DNA of 15,540 nt from an uncultured Actinomycetes bacterium (GCA_903911165.1 CAIWCQ010000259.1:1-15540); one strand, 5' to 3'. Positions 1-8,304 are shown, counted from the stretch's first letter. Notes: a model not told the origin generated them from the sequence alone. Numbers and translations: made by a program.

Positions 1-507
1 CTTGTCGGTGACGGTGTCGACGATGTTGACGACCGGCCGTTCGATGTTGCGGCTGACCTTGACCGGCTTGTCAACCACGGTGTCGACGACGGTGACGACC
101 GGCCGTTCGATGTTGCGGCTGACCTTCATGGGCTTATCGACGACCTGGTCGACCACCGTGACGACCGGGCGTTCGATGCTGCGGGTGACGCTCACCGGCT
201 TGTCGACGATCCGGTCCTCGACGGTGACCACGGGGCGCTCCATCTGGCGTTGCACCTTGACGGGCTTGTCCACGACCTGATCGACCACGGTGACCACCGG
301 GCGCTCAACCATCCGCGACACCGTGGCCGGCTTGTCGACGATCTTGTCGACCGTATCGACCACCAGACGTTCAATCGTCCGCTCAAGGGTGACCGGCTTA
401 TCGATGATCTTCTCGACCGGCCGCTCCACCAGGCGTTGCACCGTGTAGGGCTTGTCGACGAAGTTCTCGACGACGTTGAGGGGTTGGTTGGGGATCTTGT
501 CAGCCAT
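1..507 (-). CDS. Unrecognised 22-residue tandem-repeat protein, C-terminus off the window edge
   Basis: I read this frame directly on the minus strand. It is open for 169 codons from an ATG at 507-505 to the window edge, so the protein is partial. A good ribosome site (AAGGGAGAA, plus-strand 511-519) lies three bases before the ATG. After a 16-residue start (MADKIPNQPLNVVENF) the protein is nothing but repeats: one 18-residue unit (17-34) and then 22-residue units at 35-56, 57-78, 79-100, 101-122, 123-144 and 145-166. Each unit carries VDKP, then an x-V-x-R stretch, then (I/V/M)ERPVV and a V-rich VD segment. There is no signal peptide, no membrane segment and no cysteine. Alternating valines with regularly spaced K, E, R and P suggest beta-rich structure or an extended filament-like protein. 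Eukaryotic alveolins and articulins have similar V/K/E/P-rich repeats, but I cannot show homology. The function is unknown. Confidence 0.85.
   Translation of the reverse strand, partial: MADKIPNQPLNVVENFVDKPYTVQRLVERPVEKIIDKPVTLERTIERLVVDTVDKIVDKPATVSRMVERPVVTVVDQVVDKPVKVQRQMERPVVTVEDRIVDKPVSVTRSIERPVVTVVDQVVDKPMKVSRNIERPVVTVVDTVVDKPVKVSRNIERPVVNIVDTVTDK
10..459 (-). repeat. 66-nt coding tandem repeat (22 residues per unit)
   Basis: Six full 66-nt units lie at 340-405, 274-339, 208-273, 142-207, 76-141 and 10-75, with a shorter 54-nt unit at 406-459. The series continues into the window edge, where TDK begins the next unit. The two units nearest the edge share a 34-nt identical stretch and are almost the same protein sequence. 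Units nearer the gene start are more diverged. This gradient suggests that copies were added recently at the distal end. Confidence 0.9.
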
Positions 508-835
508 GGGTTCTCCCTTTCGCGCGTCCTGGTGAGCGCCGCGACCGTATCAGTCCTGCCGCGGTTGAGCCAAGCCCTCTGGGCCGTTGCTAACTCTGCG
601 GTTCGATGTCGAGGCGCAGGTTCATCAATCGGCCTGAGTACAGCCAGGTCGTCTATGTATTCTGGTTAGGAGGATCAAACTAGTCACTCCAATGTTTGCC
701 CTGCAAGGTTTTCGCCAAAGTTCTTCAGATCGCCCCGCATCGTTCACCGGAGTTAGTCACATACCCGCGACGCGGCCGGATCACGCCGGGAGTCGTGCGC
801 GGGCTTTCCGGGCCCACGAGTGGTAAGCCTGAGCG
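508..835. other. Intergenic region between the repeat-protein gene and rarA
   Basis: This 328-base stretch separates two divergent genes. I see no convincing coding frame, tRNA or strong terminator in it. It holds the repeat-protein ribosome site and candidate promoter at its left end. TATTCT at 658-663 fits a plus-strand -10 hexamer but has no clear -35. TAAGCC at 824-829, six bases before the rarA GTG, is a near-miss to TANNNT. No Shine-Dalgarno sequence precedes the rarA GTG, so rarA may be leaderless or use a different start. Confidence 0.5.
544..573 (-). promoter_or_regulatory. Candidate promoter of the repeat-protein gene
   Basis: On the minus strand TTGGCT (plus 568-573) is followed by an 18-base spacer and TACGGT (plus 544-549). 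TACGGT fits the mycobacterial TANNNT -10 pattern. Transcription would begin near 537 and leave a leader of about 30 bases that includes the AAGGGAGAA ribosome site. The -35 matches TTGACA at only four of six positions, so this is a weak prediction. Confidence 0.35.
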
Positions 836-2194
836 GTGTCCGAGAGCCTGTTCGACCTCCCCGGCGACGGTGCCCACCTGAACACGCGGATCCCGCTCTC
901 GGCTGCGGCGACCTCGGCGCCGCTGGCGGTCAGGATGCGCCCGGGGTCCATCGAGGAGGTCGTGGGCCAGGCGCACCTACTGAGTGCCGGTTCACCGTTG
1001 CGTCGACTTGTCGAGGGAACCGGCGCTGCCTCGGTGATCCTCTACGGACCACCGGGAACCGGAAAGACCACCCTGGCGTCGCTCATCTCCCACGCGACGG
1101 CGCGGCGTTTCGAGGCCCTCTCGGCGCTGACCGCGGGAGTCAAAGAGGTGCGGGCAGTCGTCGACAGCGCACGCCAGGCCCTCATCAGAGGTGAGCAGAC
1201 CGTGCTGTTCATCGACGAGGTGCATCGATTCTCCAAAACACAGCAGGACGCCGTGCTGGCCGCCGTCGAGAACCGGGTGGTGTTACTCGTTGCGGCCACC
1301 ACCGAGAATCCGTCCTTCTCGGTGGTGGCCCCACTGCTCTCGCGCTCGCTGATCCTGCAACTGCATCCGTTGGGTGCCGCCGACATCCAGGCGGTCGTCC
1401 GTCGGGCCATCACCGATCCACGCGGACTCGGCGATTCGGTATCGGTGGCCGACGACGCGGTGGAATTGCTGGTCACGCTGGCGGCCGGGGATGCTCGCCG
1501 GGCGCTGACCGCCTTGGAGGTCGCCGCTGAGACCGCCGGGGCAGCCGACGGCGCCGTCACGGTCCAGACCGTCGAACAGTCCGTGGACCAGGCCGCGGTG
1601 CGCTACGACCGCGACGGCGACCAGCACTACGACGTGATCAGCGCCTTCATCAAGTCGATCCGAGGCTCCGACGTCGATGCGGCCCTGCACTACCTGGCCC
1701 GCATGCTGGTGGCCGGCGAGGATCCGAGATTCCTCGCGCGCCGATTGATGATTCTGGCCAGCGAGGACATCGGGATGGCCGACCCTACGTCCCTGCCCAT
1801 CGCGGTCGCGGCGGCCCAGACCGTCGCGCTGATCGGAATGCCCGAAGCGCAGTTGACGCTCGCTCACGCCACCGTGCACCTGGCCACCGCGCCGAAGTCC
1901 AACGCGGTCACTACCGCACTGGGCGCGGCGATGGCCGACATCCGGGCAGGCAAGGCCGGACTGGTTCCTGCTCATTTACGCGATGGCCATTACTCCGGCG
2001 CGGCCCAACTCGGTCACGCGCAAGGCTATCGATATCCCCATGATGACCCGGACGGCGTTGTGGCACAGCAATATCCACCCGATGCAATTTCTAATGTCGA
2101 CTACTACCGACCTACAACCCACGGTGCCGAACGCGAGATTGCGGGTCGCCTGGAGAAACTCCGAGCCATTATCCGAGGCGCGCGCAAGACCTAG
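836..2194 (+). CDS. rarA: RarA/MgsA-family AAA+ ATPase (replication-associated recombination protein A)
   Basis: The product is 452 residues, a normal length for RarA/MgsA, an ATPase that acts at stalled replication forks with single-strand binding protein and DNA polymerase. Walker A (GPPGTGKTT) is at residues 71-79 and Walker B (VLFIDEVH) at 123-130. A sensor-1 type TTEN is at 155-158 and a serine-arginine pair at 169-170 is a candidate arginine finger. The second half fits the family's helical tetramerisation region, with [14 protein letters not shown] and the [14 protein letters not shown] stretch. The start is GTG 836; the protein begins MSESLFDLP, as expected for mycobacterial relatives. 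No Shine-Dalgarno sequence is visible, so translation may be leaderless. In M. tuberculosis the equivalent is Rv2559c, where other small genes lie before alaS; here alaS follows directly. Confidence 0.93.
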   Translation: MSESLFDLPGDGAHLNTRIPLSAAATSAPLAVRMRPGSIEEVVGQAHLLSAGSPLRRLVEGTGAASVILYGPPGTGKTTLASLISHATARRFEALSALTAGVKEVRAVVDSARQALIRGEQTVLFIDEVHRFSKTQQDAVLAAVENRVVLLVAATTENPSFSVVAPLLSRSLILQLHPLGAADIQAVVRRAITDPRGLGDSVSVADDAVELLVTLAAGDARRALTALEVAAETAGAADGAVTVQTVEQSVDQAAVRYDRDGDQHYDVISAFIKSIRGSDVDAALHYLARMLVAGEDPRFLARRLMILASEDIGMADPTSLPIAVAAAQTVALIGMPEAQLTLAHATVHLATAPKSNAVTTALGAAMADIRAGKAGLVPAHLRDGHYSGAAQLGHAQGYRYPHDDPDGVVAQQYPPDAISNVDYYRPTTHGAEREIAGRLEKLRAIIRGARKT

Positions 2195-2248
2195 AGCCGA
2201 CGCCGGATTCATGGCGGGCGGCTGTGCCCCGGAACGGCCCGCGACTGC

Positions 2249-2264
2249 GCGGCTATGCGGCTAT
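2249..2264. repeat. 8-nt tandem duplication, non-coding
   Basis: GCGGCTAT occurs twice in immediate succession (2249-2256 and 2257-2264), and a partial third copy begins GCG. It lies between rarA and alaS, in DNA with no gene. Its unit length is not a multiple of three, unlike the duplications inside genes in this window. Confidence 0.7.
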
Positions 2265-2325
2265 GCGAGCGGCCGGGGGAGGCACCTGCAGGCCTGCCCG
2301 GGATGGGACGGACTCTGTCTTTCGG

Positions 2326-2344
2326 CCCTGGATCGTCTCCAGGG
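2326..2344 (+). terminator. Weak hairpin between rarA and alaS
   Basis: CCCTGG (2326-2331) pairs perfectly with CCAGGG (2339-2344) around a 7-base loop. No T-run follows. It could be a tail-less mycobacterial terminator for rarA or chance pairing in GC-rich DNA. Confidence 0.25.
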
Positions 2345-2385
2345 GTTGCGCTGTCGCTGTTCTGAAGCCGGCCGGAACGGCCCGG

Positions 2386-2391
2386 TAAGGT
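2386..2391 (+). promoter_or_regulatory. Candidate -10 element for alaS
   Basis: TAAGGT fits TANNNT, and the expected start near 2398 gives a leader of about 55 bases to the chosen alaS start. The upstream -35 is not convincing. If the promoter is real, the in-frame GTG at 2390 lies inside the promoter and cannot be the translation start. Confidence 0.35.
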
Positions 2392-2452
2392 GGGGCAGTC
2401 TGGCGGCGCGACCGCCCAGCCTCGTTCGAACACCCGGAACCCAAGGACACCC

Positions 2453-5191
2453 GTGCAGACCCATGAGATCAGGAAGCGGTTCCTGGATCACTTCGTCAGC
2501 GCCGGTCACACCGAGGTACCGAGCGCCTCGGTGATCCTCGACGATCCCAACCTGTTGTTCGTCAACGCCGGCATGGTGCAGTTCGTGCCCTACTTCCTGG
2601 GCCAGCGCACACCGCCCTTCAACACCGCGGTGAGCGTCCAGAAGTGCATCCGCACCCCGGATATCGATGAGGTCGGAATCACCACCCGGCACAACACCTT
2701 CTTCCAGATGGCGGGCAACTTCTCCTTCGGTGACTACTTCAAGCGCGGGGCAATCGAACTGGCCTGGTCGCTGCTGACCAACCCGGTGTCTGCGGGAGGC
2801 TACGGTTTCGATCCCGAACGTCTTTGGGCCACCGTCTTTTACGACGACGACGAAGCCCTCGGACTGTGGCAGGAGCTGGCCGGGGTCCCGCCCGAGCGCA
2901 TCCAGCGCCGCGGTATGGCCGACAACTACTGGTCCATGGGCATTCCCGGACCATGCGGTCCGTGCTCGGAGATCTACTACGACCGCGGCCCGGAATATGG
3001 CGTCGAGGGTGGCCCGGAAGCCAACGAGGATCGCTATATCGAGATCTGGAACCTCGTGTTCATGCAGAACGAGCGCGGCGAGGGCACCTCCAAAACCGAA
3101 TTCGAGATCCTCGGCCCGTTGCCGCGCCAGAACATCGACACCGGCATGGGCGTCGAGCGCATCGCCTGCCTGCTGCAGGGCGTGGATAACGTTTACGAGA
3201 TCGACCTGATGCGCCCGATGATCGACATGGTGTCCCGGCGCGCGCCCCGCGGCTATGGCGCCGGGAATCCGGCCGGAGCCGGAGGGCCGGCGACATCGAG
3301 CCCCGACGACGTGCGCTACCGGGTCATCGCCGACCACAGCCGTACCGCGGCGATCATCATCGCGGACGGAGTCACCCCCTCCAATGAGGGTCGCGGCTAT
3401 GTGCTCCGCCGCTTACTGCGCCGAATCGTTCGAGCCGCCAAGCTGCTGGGAATCGACACGCCGATCGTCGGGGACCTGATGATGTGCGTTCGCGATGCGA
3501 TGGGTCCGTCCTACCCGGAACTGGTCGCCGATTTCGACCGGATCAACCGAATCGCGGTGGCCGAGGAAACCGCGTTCAACCGGACCCTTGTCTCGGGTTC
3601 ACGGTTGTTCTCCGACGCCGCCGCCGCCACCAAATCGGCTGGCCAGACGACGCTCGGCGGGGCCGAGGCCTTCGCCCTACACGACACCTACGGGTTCCCG
3701 ATCGAACTCACCCTGGAGATGGCCGCCGAAGCCGGTTTGACCGTCGACGAACTCGGTTTCCGGGAACTAATGGCAGAGCAACGCCGCCGCGCCAAGGCAG
3801 ACGCCGCCGCTCGCAAGCATGCGCACGCTGACCTGTCGGCGTTTCGCGAACTCGTCGACGCGGGTCCGACGGAGTTCACCGGCTTCGACGAGTTGACATC
3901 ACAGGCGCGGATTCTCGGTATTTTCGTCGACGGCAAACGAGTACCGGTCGCGGTCCATCACCCGAGGGTGCACTCCGAATCGGCGCCGCCGGAACGGGTC
4001 GAGATTGTGCTGGATCGCACCCCGCTCTATGCCGAGTCCGGTGGGCAGATCGCCGACGTCGGCGTTATCACAGGCGGGGCTGCCAAGGCCGCGGTCACCG
4101 ATGTGCAGAAGATCGCCAAATCGGTGTGGGTGCACCGGGTCAATGTTGAATCCGGCGAGTTCGTTGAGGGTGACACCGTCGTCGTCGAGGCTGATTCGCG
4201 ATGGCGACATGGAGCGACCCAGGCGCACTCCGGCACCCACATGGTGCACGCGGCATTGCGAGAGGTGTTGGGCCCCAACGCTGTTCAGGCTGGTTCGCTG
4301 AATCGGCCCGGATATCTGCGGTTCGACTTCAACTGGCAGGGCGCGCTCACCGAAGAGCAGCGCAGTCAGGTCGAAGTGGTTGCCAACGAAGCCGTCGAGG
4401 CCGACTATCCGGTGAATACGTTCCTTACCGGAATTGAGAAGGCCAAGTCGATGGGCGCGATGGCACTGTTCGGCGAGCAGTACCCCGATGAGGTCAGGGT
4501 GGTCGAGATCGGTGGGCCGTTCTCCCTGGAACTGTGCGGCGGCACGCACGTGCGCAACTCCGCACAGATCGGGCCTGTCACCGTCCTCGGCGAGTCTTCG
4601 GTGGGATCCGGCGTGCGGCGGGTCGAGGCGTTCGTGGGCTTGGATTCGTTCCGCTACCTGGCCAAGGAGCGCGCGCTGATGGCCGGACTGGCGTCGTCGC
4701 TGAAGGTGCCTTCCGAGGAGGTGCCGGCCAGGGTGGCGACGTTGGTCGAGCGACTCAAATCCGCCGAGAAAGAACTCGAGCGCGCGCGGCTCTCGACGGC
4801 ACGCGCGGCGGCGGGTGAAGCCGCCGCAGCAGCGCAGCAGGTCGGTAAGGTTCGTCTGGTGGCCCAGCAGATGGCGACCGGGATGAGCGGCGCGGACCTG
4901 CGGTCCCTGGCCGGAGACATCCGGGGGCGCCTGGGGCCGGAGCCAGGCGTCGTGGTCCTGATCGCCGAGGTGCCCGGGGATGGTGGTGGCAGCGCCGTGC
5001 CGTTCGTGGTGGCGGCCAACCAGGCGGCTCAGGACGGCGGCGTCCGCGCCGGCGGACTCGTCGGCGCGGTGGCTGCCGCGGTGGGTGGTCGCGGTGGCGG
5101 AAAGGCCGACCTGGCCCAGGGTTCGGGAACCAACCCGGCAGGTATCGACGCCGCACTGGCCGCGGTCCGTGCCGAGTTGGCCGGAGCCTGA
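2453..5191 (+). CDS. alaS: Alanine-tRNA ligase (alanyl-tRNA synthetase)
   Basis: This cytoplasmic class II synthetase charges tRNA-Ala and clears mischarged Ser- and Gly-tRNA-Ala. I start it at GTG 2453 ([14 protein letters not shown]): AAGGA sits five bases upstream and the N-terminus matches the family. An earlier in-frame GTG at 2390 would add 21 unconserved residues. From 2453 the length is 912 residues, which is normal. The aminoacylation domain ends with motif 3 (GMGVERI, about residues 231-237). The editing domain has the zinc-type HSGTH (H592, H596) and CGGTH (C695, H699). A coiled region and the C-Ala domain with [12 protein letters not shown] close the protein. An extra glycine-rich insertion at about residues 269-280 is described separately. 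ruvX starts nine bases after the stop, so the two are probably co-transcribed. Confidence 0.97.
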   Translation: MQTHEIRKRFLDHFVSAGHTEVPSASVILDDPNLLFVNAGMVQFVPYFLGQRTPPFNTAVSVQKCIRTPDIDEVGITTRHNTFFQMAGNFSFGDYFKRGAIELAWSLLTNPVSAGGYGFDPERLWATVFYDDDEALGLWQELAGVPPERIQRRGMADNYWSMGIPGPCGPCSEIYYDRGPEYGVEGGPEANEDRYIEIWNLVFMQNERGEGTSKTEFEILGPLPRQNIDTGMGVERIACLLQGVDNVYEIDLMRPMIDMVSRRAPRGYGAGNPAGAGGPATSSPDDVRYRVIADHSRTAAIIIADGVTPSNEGRGYVLRRLLRRIVRAAKLLGIDTPIVGDLMMCVRDAMGPSYPELVADFDRINRIAVAEETAFNRTLVSGSRLFSDAAAATKSAGQTTLGGAEAFALHDTYGFPIELTLEMAAEAGLTVDELGFRELMAEQRRRAKADAAARKHAHADLSAFRELVDAGPTEFTGFDELTSQARILGIFVDGKRVPVAVHHPRVHSESAPPERVEIVLDRTPLYAESGGQIADVGVITGGAAKAAVTDVQKIAKSVWVHRVNVESGEFVEGDTVVVEADSRWRHGATQAHSGTHMVHAALREVLGPNAVQAGSLNRPGYLRFDFNWQGALTEEQRSQVEVVANEAVEADYPVNTFLTGIEKAKSMGAMALFGEQYPDEVRVVEIGGPFSLELCGGTHVRNSAQIGPVTVLGESSVGSGVRRVEAFVGLDSFRYLAKERALMAGLASSLKVPSEEVPARVATLVERLKSAEKELERARLSTARAAAGEAAAAAQQVGKVRLVAQQMATGMSGADLRSLAGDIRGRLGPEPGVVVLIAEVPGDGGGSAVPFVVAANQAAQDGGVRAGGLVGAVAAAVGGRGGGKADLAQGSGTNPAGIDAALAAVRAELAGA
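3257..3292 (+). repeat. 18-nt in-frame duplication in alaS (GAGNPA / GAGGPA)
   Basis: Two 18-nt units (3257-3274 and 3275-3292) encode GAGNPA and GAGGPA. They sit between the motif 3 region and the conserved DDVRYRV stretch, a spot where, as I remember it, the M. tuberculosis protein is about ten residues shorter. The unit keeps the reading frame and is probably a surface loop. Confidence 0.7.
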
Positions 5192-5200
5192 AGGCCGCCC

Positions 5201-5692
5201 ATGCCCGCACAGAACCGTCTGCCGGACCGGCCCGGATTCGACGACCCAGGCCGGGGCCGGCGGCTTGGCGTCGATGTGGGCACGGTTCGCATCGGCGTGG
5301 CGATCAGCGACCCGGACGCCGTGCTGGCAACGCCGGTGGAGACGGTTCGCCGCGACCGCGGATCTGCATACCTGCGCCGGATTGCGGCCCTTGTCGTCGA
5401 GATGGAGGTCGTCGAGGTCGTGGTCGGCCTACCGCGTACCCTCGCCGACCGTGCCGGATCGTCCGCCGATGACGCGATCGACGTGGCCGAGGCCATTGGC
5501 CAGCGAATCGGCCCGGTGCCGGTACGACTGGCCGACGAGCGATTGACTACCGTCAGCGCGGCACGGTCGCTACGAGAGGCGGGGGTGCGCGCCAAGGACC
5601 AGCGGGGGATGATCGACCAGGTTGCTGCGGCGGCGATTTTGCAGGGCTGGCTGGACCAACGCCGCAACGCGGCCATGACGCGAAGAGAGTGA
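5201..5692 (+). CDS. ruvX: RuvX/YqgF family RNase H-fold nuclease (putative pre-16S rRNA nuclease)
   Basis: The product is 163 residues. The RNase H-like fold shows [14 protein letters not shown] near the N-terminus (D25), the VVVGLP strand (73-78), LADERLTT (D112, E113) and an acidic residue at D139 before AAAAILQ. These are the places where YqgF/RuvX proteins carry catalytic acids. Family members have been implicated in 16S rRNA 5' maturation and in Holliday-junction resolution; which applies here cannot be read from sequence. ATG 5201 follows GAAGG by about six bases. The order alaS-ruvX-mltG-aroE is the standard mycobacterial one. The stop overlaps a GTG at 5689, and the preferred mltG start is three bases after it, so translation is probably coupled. 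Confidence 0.93.
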   Translation: MPAQNRLPDRPGFDDPGRGRRLGVDVGTVRIGVAISDPDAVLATPVETVRRDRGSAYLRRIAALVVEMEVVEVVVGLPRTLADRAGSSADDAIDVAEAIGQRIGPVPVRLADERLTTVSAARSLREAGVRAKDQRGMIDQVAAAAILQGWLDQRRNAAMTRRE

Positions 5693-5694
5693 CG

Positions 5695-6981
5695 ATGCCC
5701 GAAGACGTGCAACCTGATCGGGCCCACGCTGATCGGGCCCAATCTGATCGGGCCCAATCTGATCGGGCCCAATCCGATCGGGCTGAGCCGCAGGCCGTCG
5801 GCGCGCCCCGACCGACCGCCGGCGAGCACCGACGCAGCGATCGCCGCCGTGGCCGGATCGCAGTGCTGGTGGGACTGGCACTGGCCGTCGCGCTCGGGGC
5901 GTGGCTGCTCGGCCCCAAGCTCTTCGGCACGCCGACAGCGCCCAGCGACTTCGCCGGCGAGGGCAAGGAGGACATCGTCATCCAGGTCAATCCGGGCGAT
6001 TCGGGATCGGTGATTGCGCAGAACCTGGTGGACCGGAACGTTATCGCCGATGTCGGGATGTTCATCTCGGCGGCCTCGGGCAATGCCGCTCTAGCCGCGA
6101 TCCAGCCGGGTTACTACCAACTGCGCACTGAGATCCCGGCCGCCACGGCCGTACAGAAGTTGACCGATCCGAGTTCGCGGGTGGGCAAGCTCGTCATCCC
6201 GGAGGGCAAGCAACTCGACGATATCTCCGTCATCGGCAGCGAAACGGTGACCAAGGGCATCTTCACCCTGATCTCCGAGGCCAGCTGCCTGGCCGTCAAC
6301 GACGCCGAGAAATGCGTGTCGGCGAAGGACCTCAAGGCGGCCGCCGGCGACGGGCCGGCGTCGTCGTTGAACGTCCCGGACTGGGCCGCCGAGGGCGCCG
6401 GGACGATGGGGCAGAGCTACCGGCGACTTGAGGGCCTGATCGCGCCTGGAACCTGGAACATCGACCCGCAGGCATCCCCTAAGGACATACTCGCCAAGCT
6501 TGTTGCCGAGAGCGGAGAGCATTACGTCGAAGGGGGCCTGCTCGAGGCGGCCACCACCATGAACATCTCGCCGTATGAGGTGCTGATCGTGGGCTCGCTG
6601 GTGCAGAAAGAGGCACAACCCGCCGATTTCGCCAAGGTGGCAACCGTCATCTATAACCGCTTGGCCAGCGACTACGACCGTCTGGAGTTCGACTCCACGG
6701 TTAACTACCCGCTCGATCGTCAGGAAGTGGCCACCACCGACAAGGACCGGGCAACCGAGACGCCGTGGAACACCTACGCGATGCCCGGCCTACCCGCCAC
6801 GCCCATCTGCTCGCCGGGTGATGAGGCACTCGCGGCGGCTGAACGCCCGGAACCGGGGGATTGGCTGTACTTCGTGACTGTCGACGTCGACGGCACCACA
6901 CTGTTCACGGCCGACTATCAGGAACACCTGGCAAACCGGGACCTCGCGCTGAACAGCGGCGTCTTGGACTCCGGTCGGTGA
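5695..6981 (+). CDS. mltG: Endolytic murein transglycosylase MltG (YceG-like)
   Basis: MltG is an inner-membrane lytic transglycosylase that cuts nascent glycan strands and so sets their length. I prefer ATG 5695 because GAGAG ends five bases upstream; GTG 5689, overlapping the ruvX stop, would add two residues. From ATG the protein has 428 residues. A cytoplasmic N-tail of about 52 residues carries five DRA-type pentapeptides (residues 8-32) and then a basic patch. One membrane helix follows at about 55-72, and the rest is extracytoplasmic. YceG signatures are clear: VIPEGKQLDDIS, LIVGSLVQKEA (catalytic glutamate about E306), ATVIYNRL, LEFDSTVNY, and NTYAMPGLPATPI with the SPGDEALAAA stretch. 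The stop is followed by a 43-base gap to aroE. Confidence 0.95.
   Translation: MPEDVQPDRAHADRAQSDRAQSDRAQSDRAEPQAVGAPRPTAGEHRRSDRRRGRIAVLVGLALAVALGAWLLGPKLFGTPTAPSDFAGEGKEDIVIQVNPGDSGSVIAQNLVDRNVIADVGMFISAASGNAALAAIQPGYYQLRTEIPAATAVQKLTDPSSRVGKLVIPEGKQLDDISVIGSETVTKGIFTLISEASCLAVNDAEKCVSAKDLKAAAGDGPASSLNVPDWAAEGAGTMGQSYRRLEGLIAPGTWNIDPQASPKDILAKLVAESGEHYVEGGLLEAATTMNISPYEVLIVGSLVQKEAQPADFAKVATVIYNRLASDYDRLEFDSTVNYPLDRQEVATTDKDRATETPWNTYAMPGLPATPICSPGDEALAAAERPEPGDWLYFVTVDVDGTTLFTADYQEHLANRDLALNSGVLDSGR
5716..5790 (+). repeat. 15-nt x5 in-frame tandem repeat in the mltG N-tail
   Basis: Units lie at 5716-5730, 5731-5745, 5746-5760, 5761-5775 and 5776-5790. Core units read GATCGGGCCCAATCT. They encode DRAHA, DRAQS, DRAQS, DRAQS and DRAEP. 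The middle units are identical or differ by one base, so the expansion is recent. GGGCCC in each unit is a palindrome. The position is on the cytoplasmic side of the membrane helix. Confidence 0.92.
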
Positions 6982-7008
6982 ACCGGATGATCAGCGCACT
7001 GAACTGCG

Positions 7009-7024
7009 CGGCCGCGCCCGGCCG
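7009..7024 (+). promoter_or_regulatory. GC-rich hairpin abutting the aroE start codon
   Basis: CGGCCG (7009-7014) pairs perfectly with CGGCCG (7019-7024) around a four-base loop, CGCC. The stem ends exactly at the GTG at 7025. No Shine-Dalgarno sequence is visible, so the hairpin could limit ribosome access to aroE. Confidence 0.4.
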
Positions 7025-7855
7025 GTGACAGCCCGAAAGGCGGCCGTTCTCGGCTTTCCGGTCGAGCATTCACGCTCCCCGCAGCTGCACCTGGCCGCCT
7101 ACCGGGCGCTGGGTCTTGATGACTGGACCTACGACCGGATTGCCTGCACAGCCGACGAATTACCCTCTGTGGTAAGCGGTTTCGGGCCGGAATGGGTGGG
7201 TGTCTCGGTCACCATGCCGGGCAAGTTCGCCGCGCTGCGATTCGCTGATGAACGAACCGAACGCGCGCAGTTGGTCGGCTCTGCCAACACGCTGGTGCGC
7301 ACCGAGAGCGGCTGGCGCGCCGACAACACCGACGTCGACGGCGTGGCCGGCGCCCTGGATCACCGCCGCGACCTACGCCGGGCGATCGTCCTGGGGTCGG
7401 GCGCAACCGCGCCGGCGGCCGTCGTCGCACTGGCCGGACTGGGCGTCACCGACATCACTGTGGCGGCGCGCAATCAGCACCGGGCCGCCCGATTGCTCGA
7501 ACTGGGGGCGACTCTGGGTGCGCGCACCCATTTCGCCGACCTGGCCGACACCAATCTGGCCGACTCCAATCTGGCCGACACGAGCCTGGTCGGGCAGATC
7601 GAACGCGCCGAGGTCCTCGTCAGTACGATTCCCTCCGAGGCTGCGGCGCTGTACGCGTCGAGCTTTGCGGTGGTTCCGGTGCTGCTGGATGCGATTTACG
7701 ACCCCTGGCCGACCCCGTTGGCACAGGCGGTCGCCGACGCCGGTGGGCAGGTTGTCGGCGGCCTGCAGATGCTGTTGCACCAGGCCTACAGTCAGGTCGA
7801 ACAATTCACAGGCCGACCTGCGCCGCGGCAGCAGATGGCGGCGGCCCTGGACTAG
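7025..7855 (+). CDS. aroE: Shikimate dehydrogenase
   Basis: AroE reduces 3-dehydroshikimate to shikimate with NADPH in the cytoplasm. The product is 276 residues. The substrate side shows HSRSPQLH (15-22), the catalytic lysine in VTMPGK (K67), GSAN (N88) and DNTDVDG (D103). The dinucleotide site shows GSGATAPA (124-131) followed by AARN. The C-terminal GGLQMLLHQA is typical. GTG 7025 is the first usable start in the frame and gives the expected distance to HSRSPQ. A pentapeptide-repeat-like insertion at residues 173-187 is listed separately. The next gene begins 11 bases after the stop. Confidence 0.95.
   Translation: MTARKAAVLGFPVEHSRSPQLHLAAYRALGLDDWTYDRIACTADELPSVVSGFGPEWVGVSVTMPGKFAALRFADERTERAQLVGSANTLVRTESGWRADNTDVDGVAGALDHRRDLRRAIVLGSGATAPAAVVALAGLGVTDITVAARNQHRAARLLELGATLGARTHFADLADTNLADSNLADTSLVGQIERAEVLVSTIPSEAAALYASSFAVVPVLLDAIYDPWPTPLAQAVADAGGQVVGGLQMLLHQAYSQVEQFTGRPAPRQQMAAALD
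7541..7585 (+). repeat. 15-nt x3 in-frame repeat in aroE (LADTN / LADSN / LADTS)
   Basis: Units at 7541-7555, 7556-7570 and 7571-7585 begin CTGGCCGAC and encode LADTN, LADSN and LADTS, flanked by ADLAD and SLVG. With the flanks the register fits the pentapeptide-repeat pattern A(D/N)LXX with leucine every fifth residue for about four turns. It sits between the nucleotide-binding strands and AEVLVSTIP, where the M. tuberculosis protein, as I remember it, has a shorter loop. Confidence 0.85.
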
Positions 7856-7858
7856 CGT
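7853..7858 (+). promoter_or_regulatory. Possible -10 element for a leaderless transcript of the A24 peptidase-like gene
   Basis: TAGCGT fits TANNNT and its first three bases are the aroE stop codon. Eight bases separate it from the ATG at 7867, the spacing expected for a leaderless mycobacterial mRNA. No Shine-Dalgarno sequence is visible. The -35 is not recognisable. Confidence 0.35.
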
Positions 7859-7866
7859 GCCGGGCC

Positions 7867-8304
7867 ATGAGTGCCGTTGGCCTGTTCGCGTGGGCAGTTC
7901 TGGCCGCCTGGGCGTCGGCGCTGATCACTGCAGATGTTCGGCACCGGCGGCTGCCCAACGTGTTGACCCTGCCCGGTGCGGTCGCGATCGTCGGCTGGGC
8001 AACCGCTTCCGGCCTGGCCGGACCCGCAATCCTGGGTGCGCTGGCGCTCGGCGGCGTGTACCTGGCCGTCCATCTCGTCGACCCGGCCGGACTCGGTGCC
8101 GGGGACGTCAAGCTGGCAGTGGCGCTCGGCGCGCTGACGGGCTCGTTCGGGTTTGCGGTGTGGTTGATCGGCGCGCTCGGCGCCCCACTGCTCACCGCGG
8201 TCGCGGGAGCGATCGCGGTGCTGCGCGGGCGGGGCACACTGGTGCCGCACGGGCCGTCGATGTGTGTGGCGAGCCTGGCGGCCGTCGGCCTGGCGGTGTT
8301 CTAG
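7867..8304 (+). CDS. Small A24-type prepilin peptidase-like membrane protein
   Basis: The 145-residue product is mostly hydrophobic with about four to five membrane segments. It carries both aspartate motifs of the A24 (type IV prepilin peptidase/TadV) family: D23 in [11 protein letters not shown] and D80 in [10 protein letters not shown]. It lacks the N-terminal methyltransferase and zinc region of long prepilin peptidases, so it resembles the short TadV-like or FlaK-like forms. The M. tuberculosis counterpart is Rv2551c. No pilin, secretion ATPase or other pilus gene is in this window, so its substrate is unknown. The start is ATG 7867, with no ribosome site. aroC begins 64 bases after the stop. 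Confidence 0.85.
   Translation: MSAVGLFAWAVLAAWASALITADVRHRRLPNVLTLPGAVAIVGWATASGLAGPAILGALALGGVYLAVHLVDPAGLGAGDVKLAVALGALTGSFGFAVWLIGALGAPLLTAVAGAIAVLRGRGTLVPHGPSMCVASLAAVGLAVF

Noticed and set aside
2..669. Plus-strand open frames over the first 670 bases
   Set aside because: They are antisense to the 22-residue repeat gene. The repetitive DNA keeps several frames open, and only the minus-strand frame has a ribosome site and a coherent protein pattern.
661..690. AGTTTGATCCT on the minus strand, and AGAGTTTGAT near 11927, resembling the 16S rRNA 5' end
   Set aside because: The matches stop after about 10-11 bases and no rRNA sequence follows. They are chance.
2195..2452. T-box or other riboswitch before alaS
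   Set aside because: I found no T-box consensus or conserved aptamer pattern, only weak hairpins and a candidate promoter.
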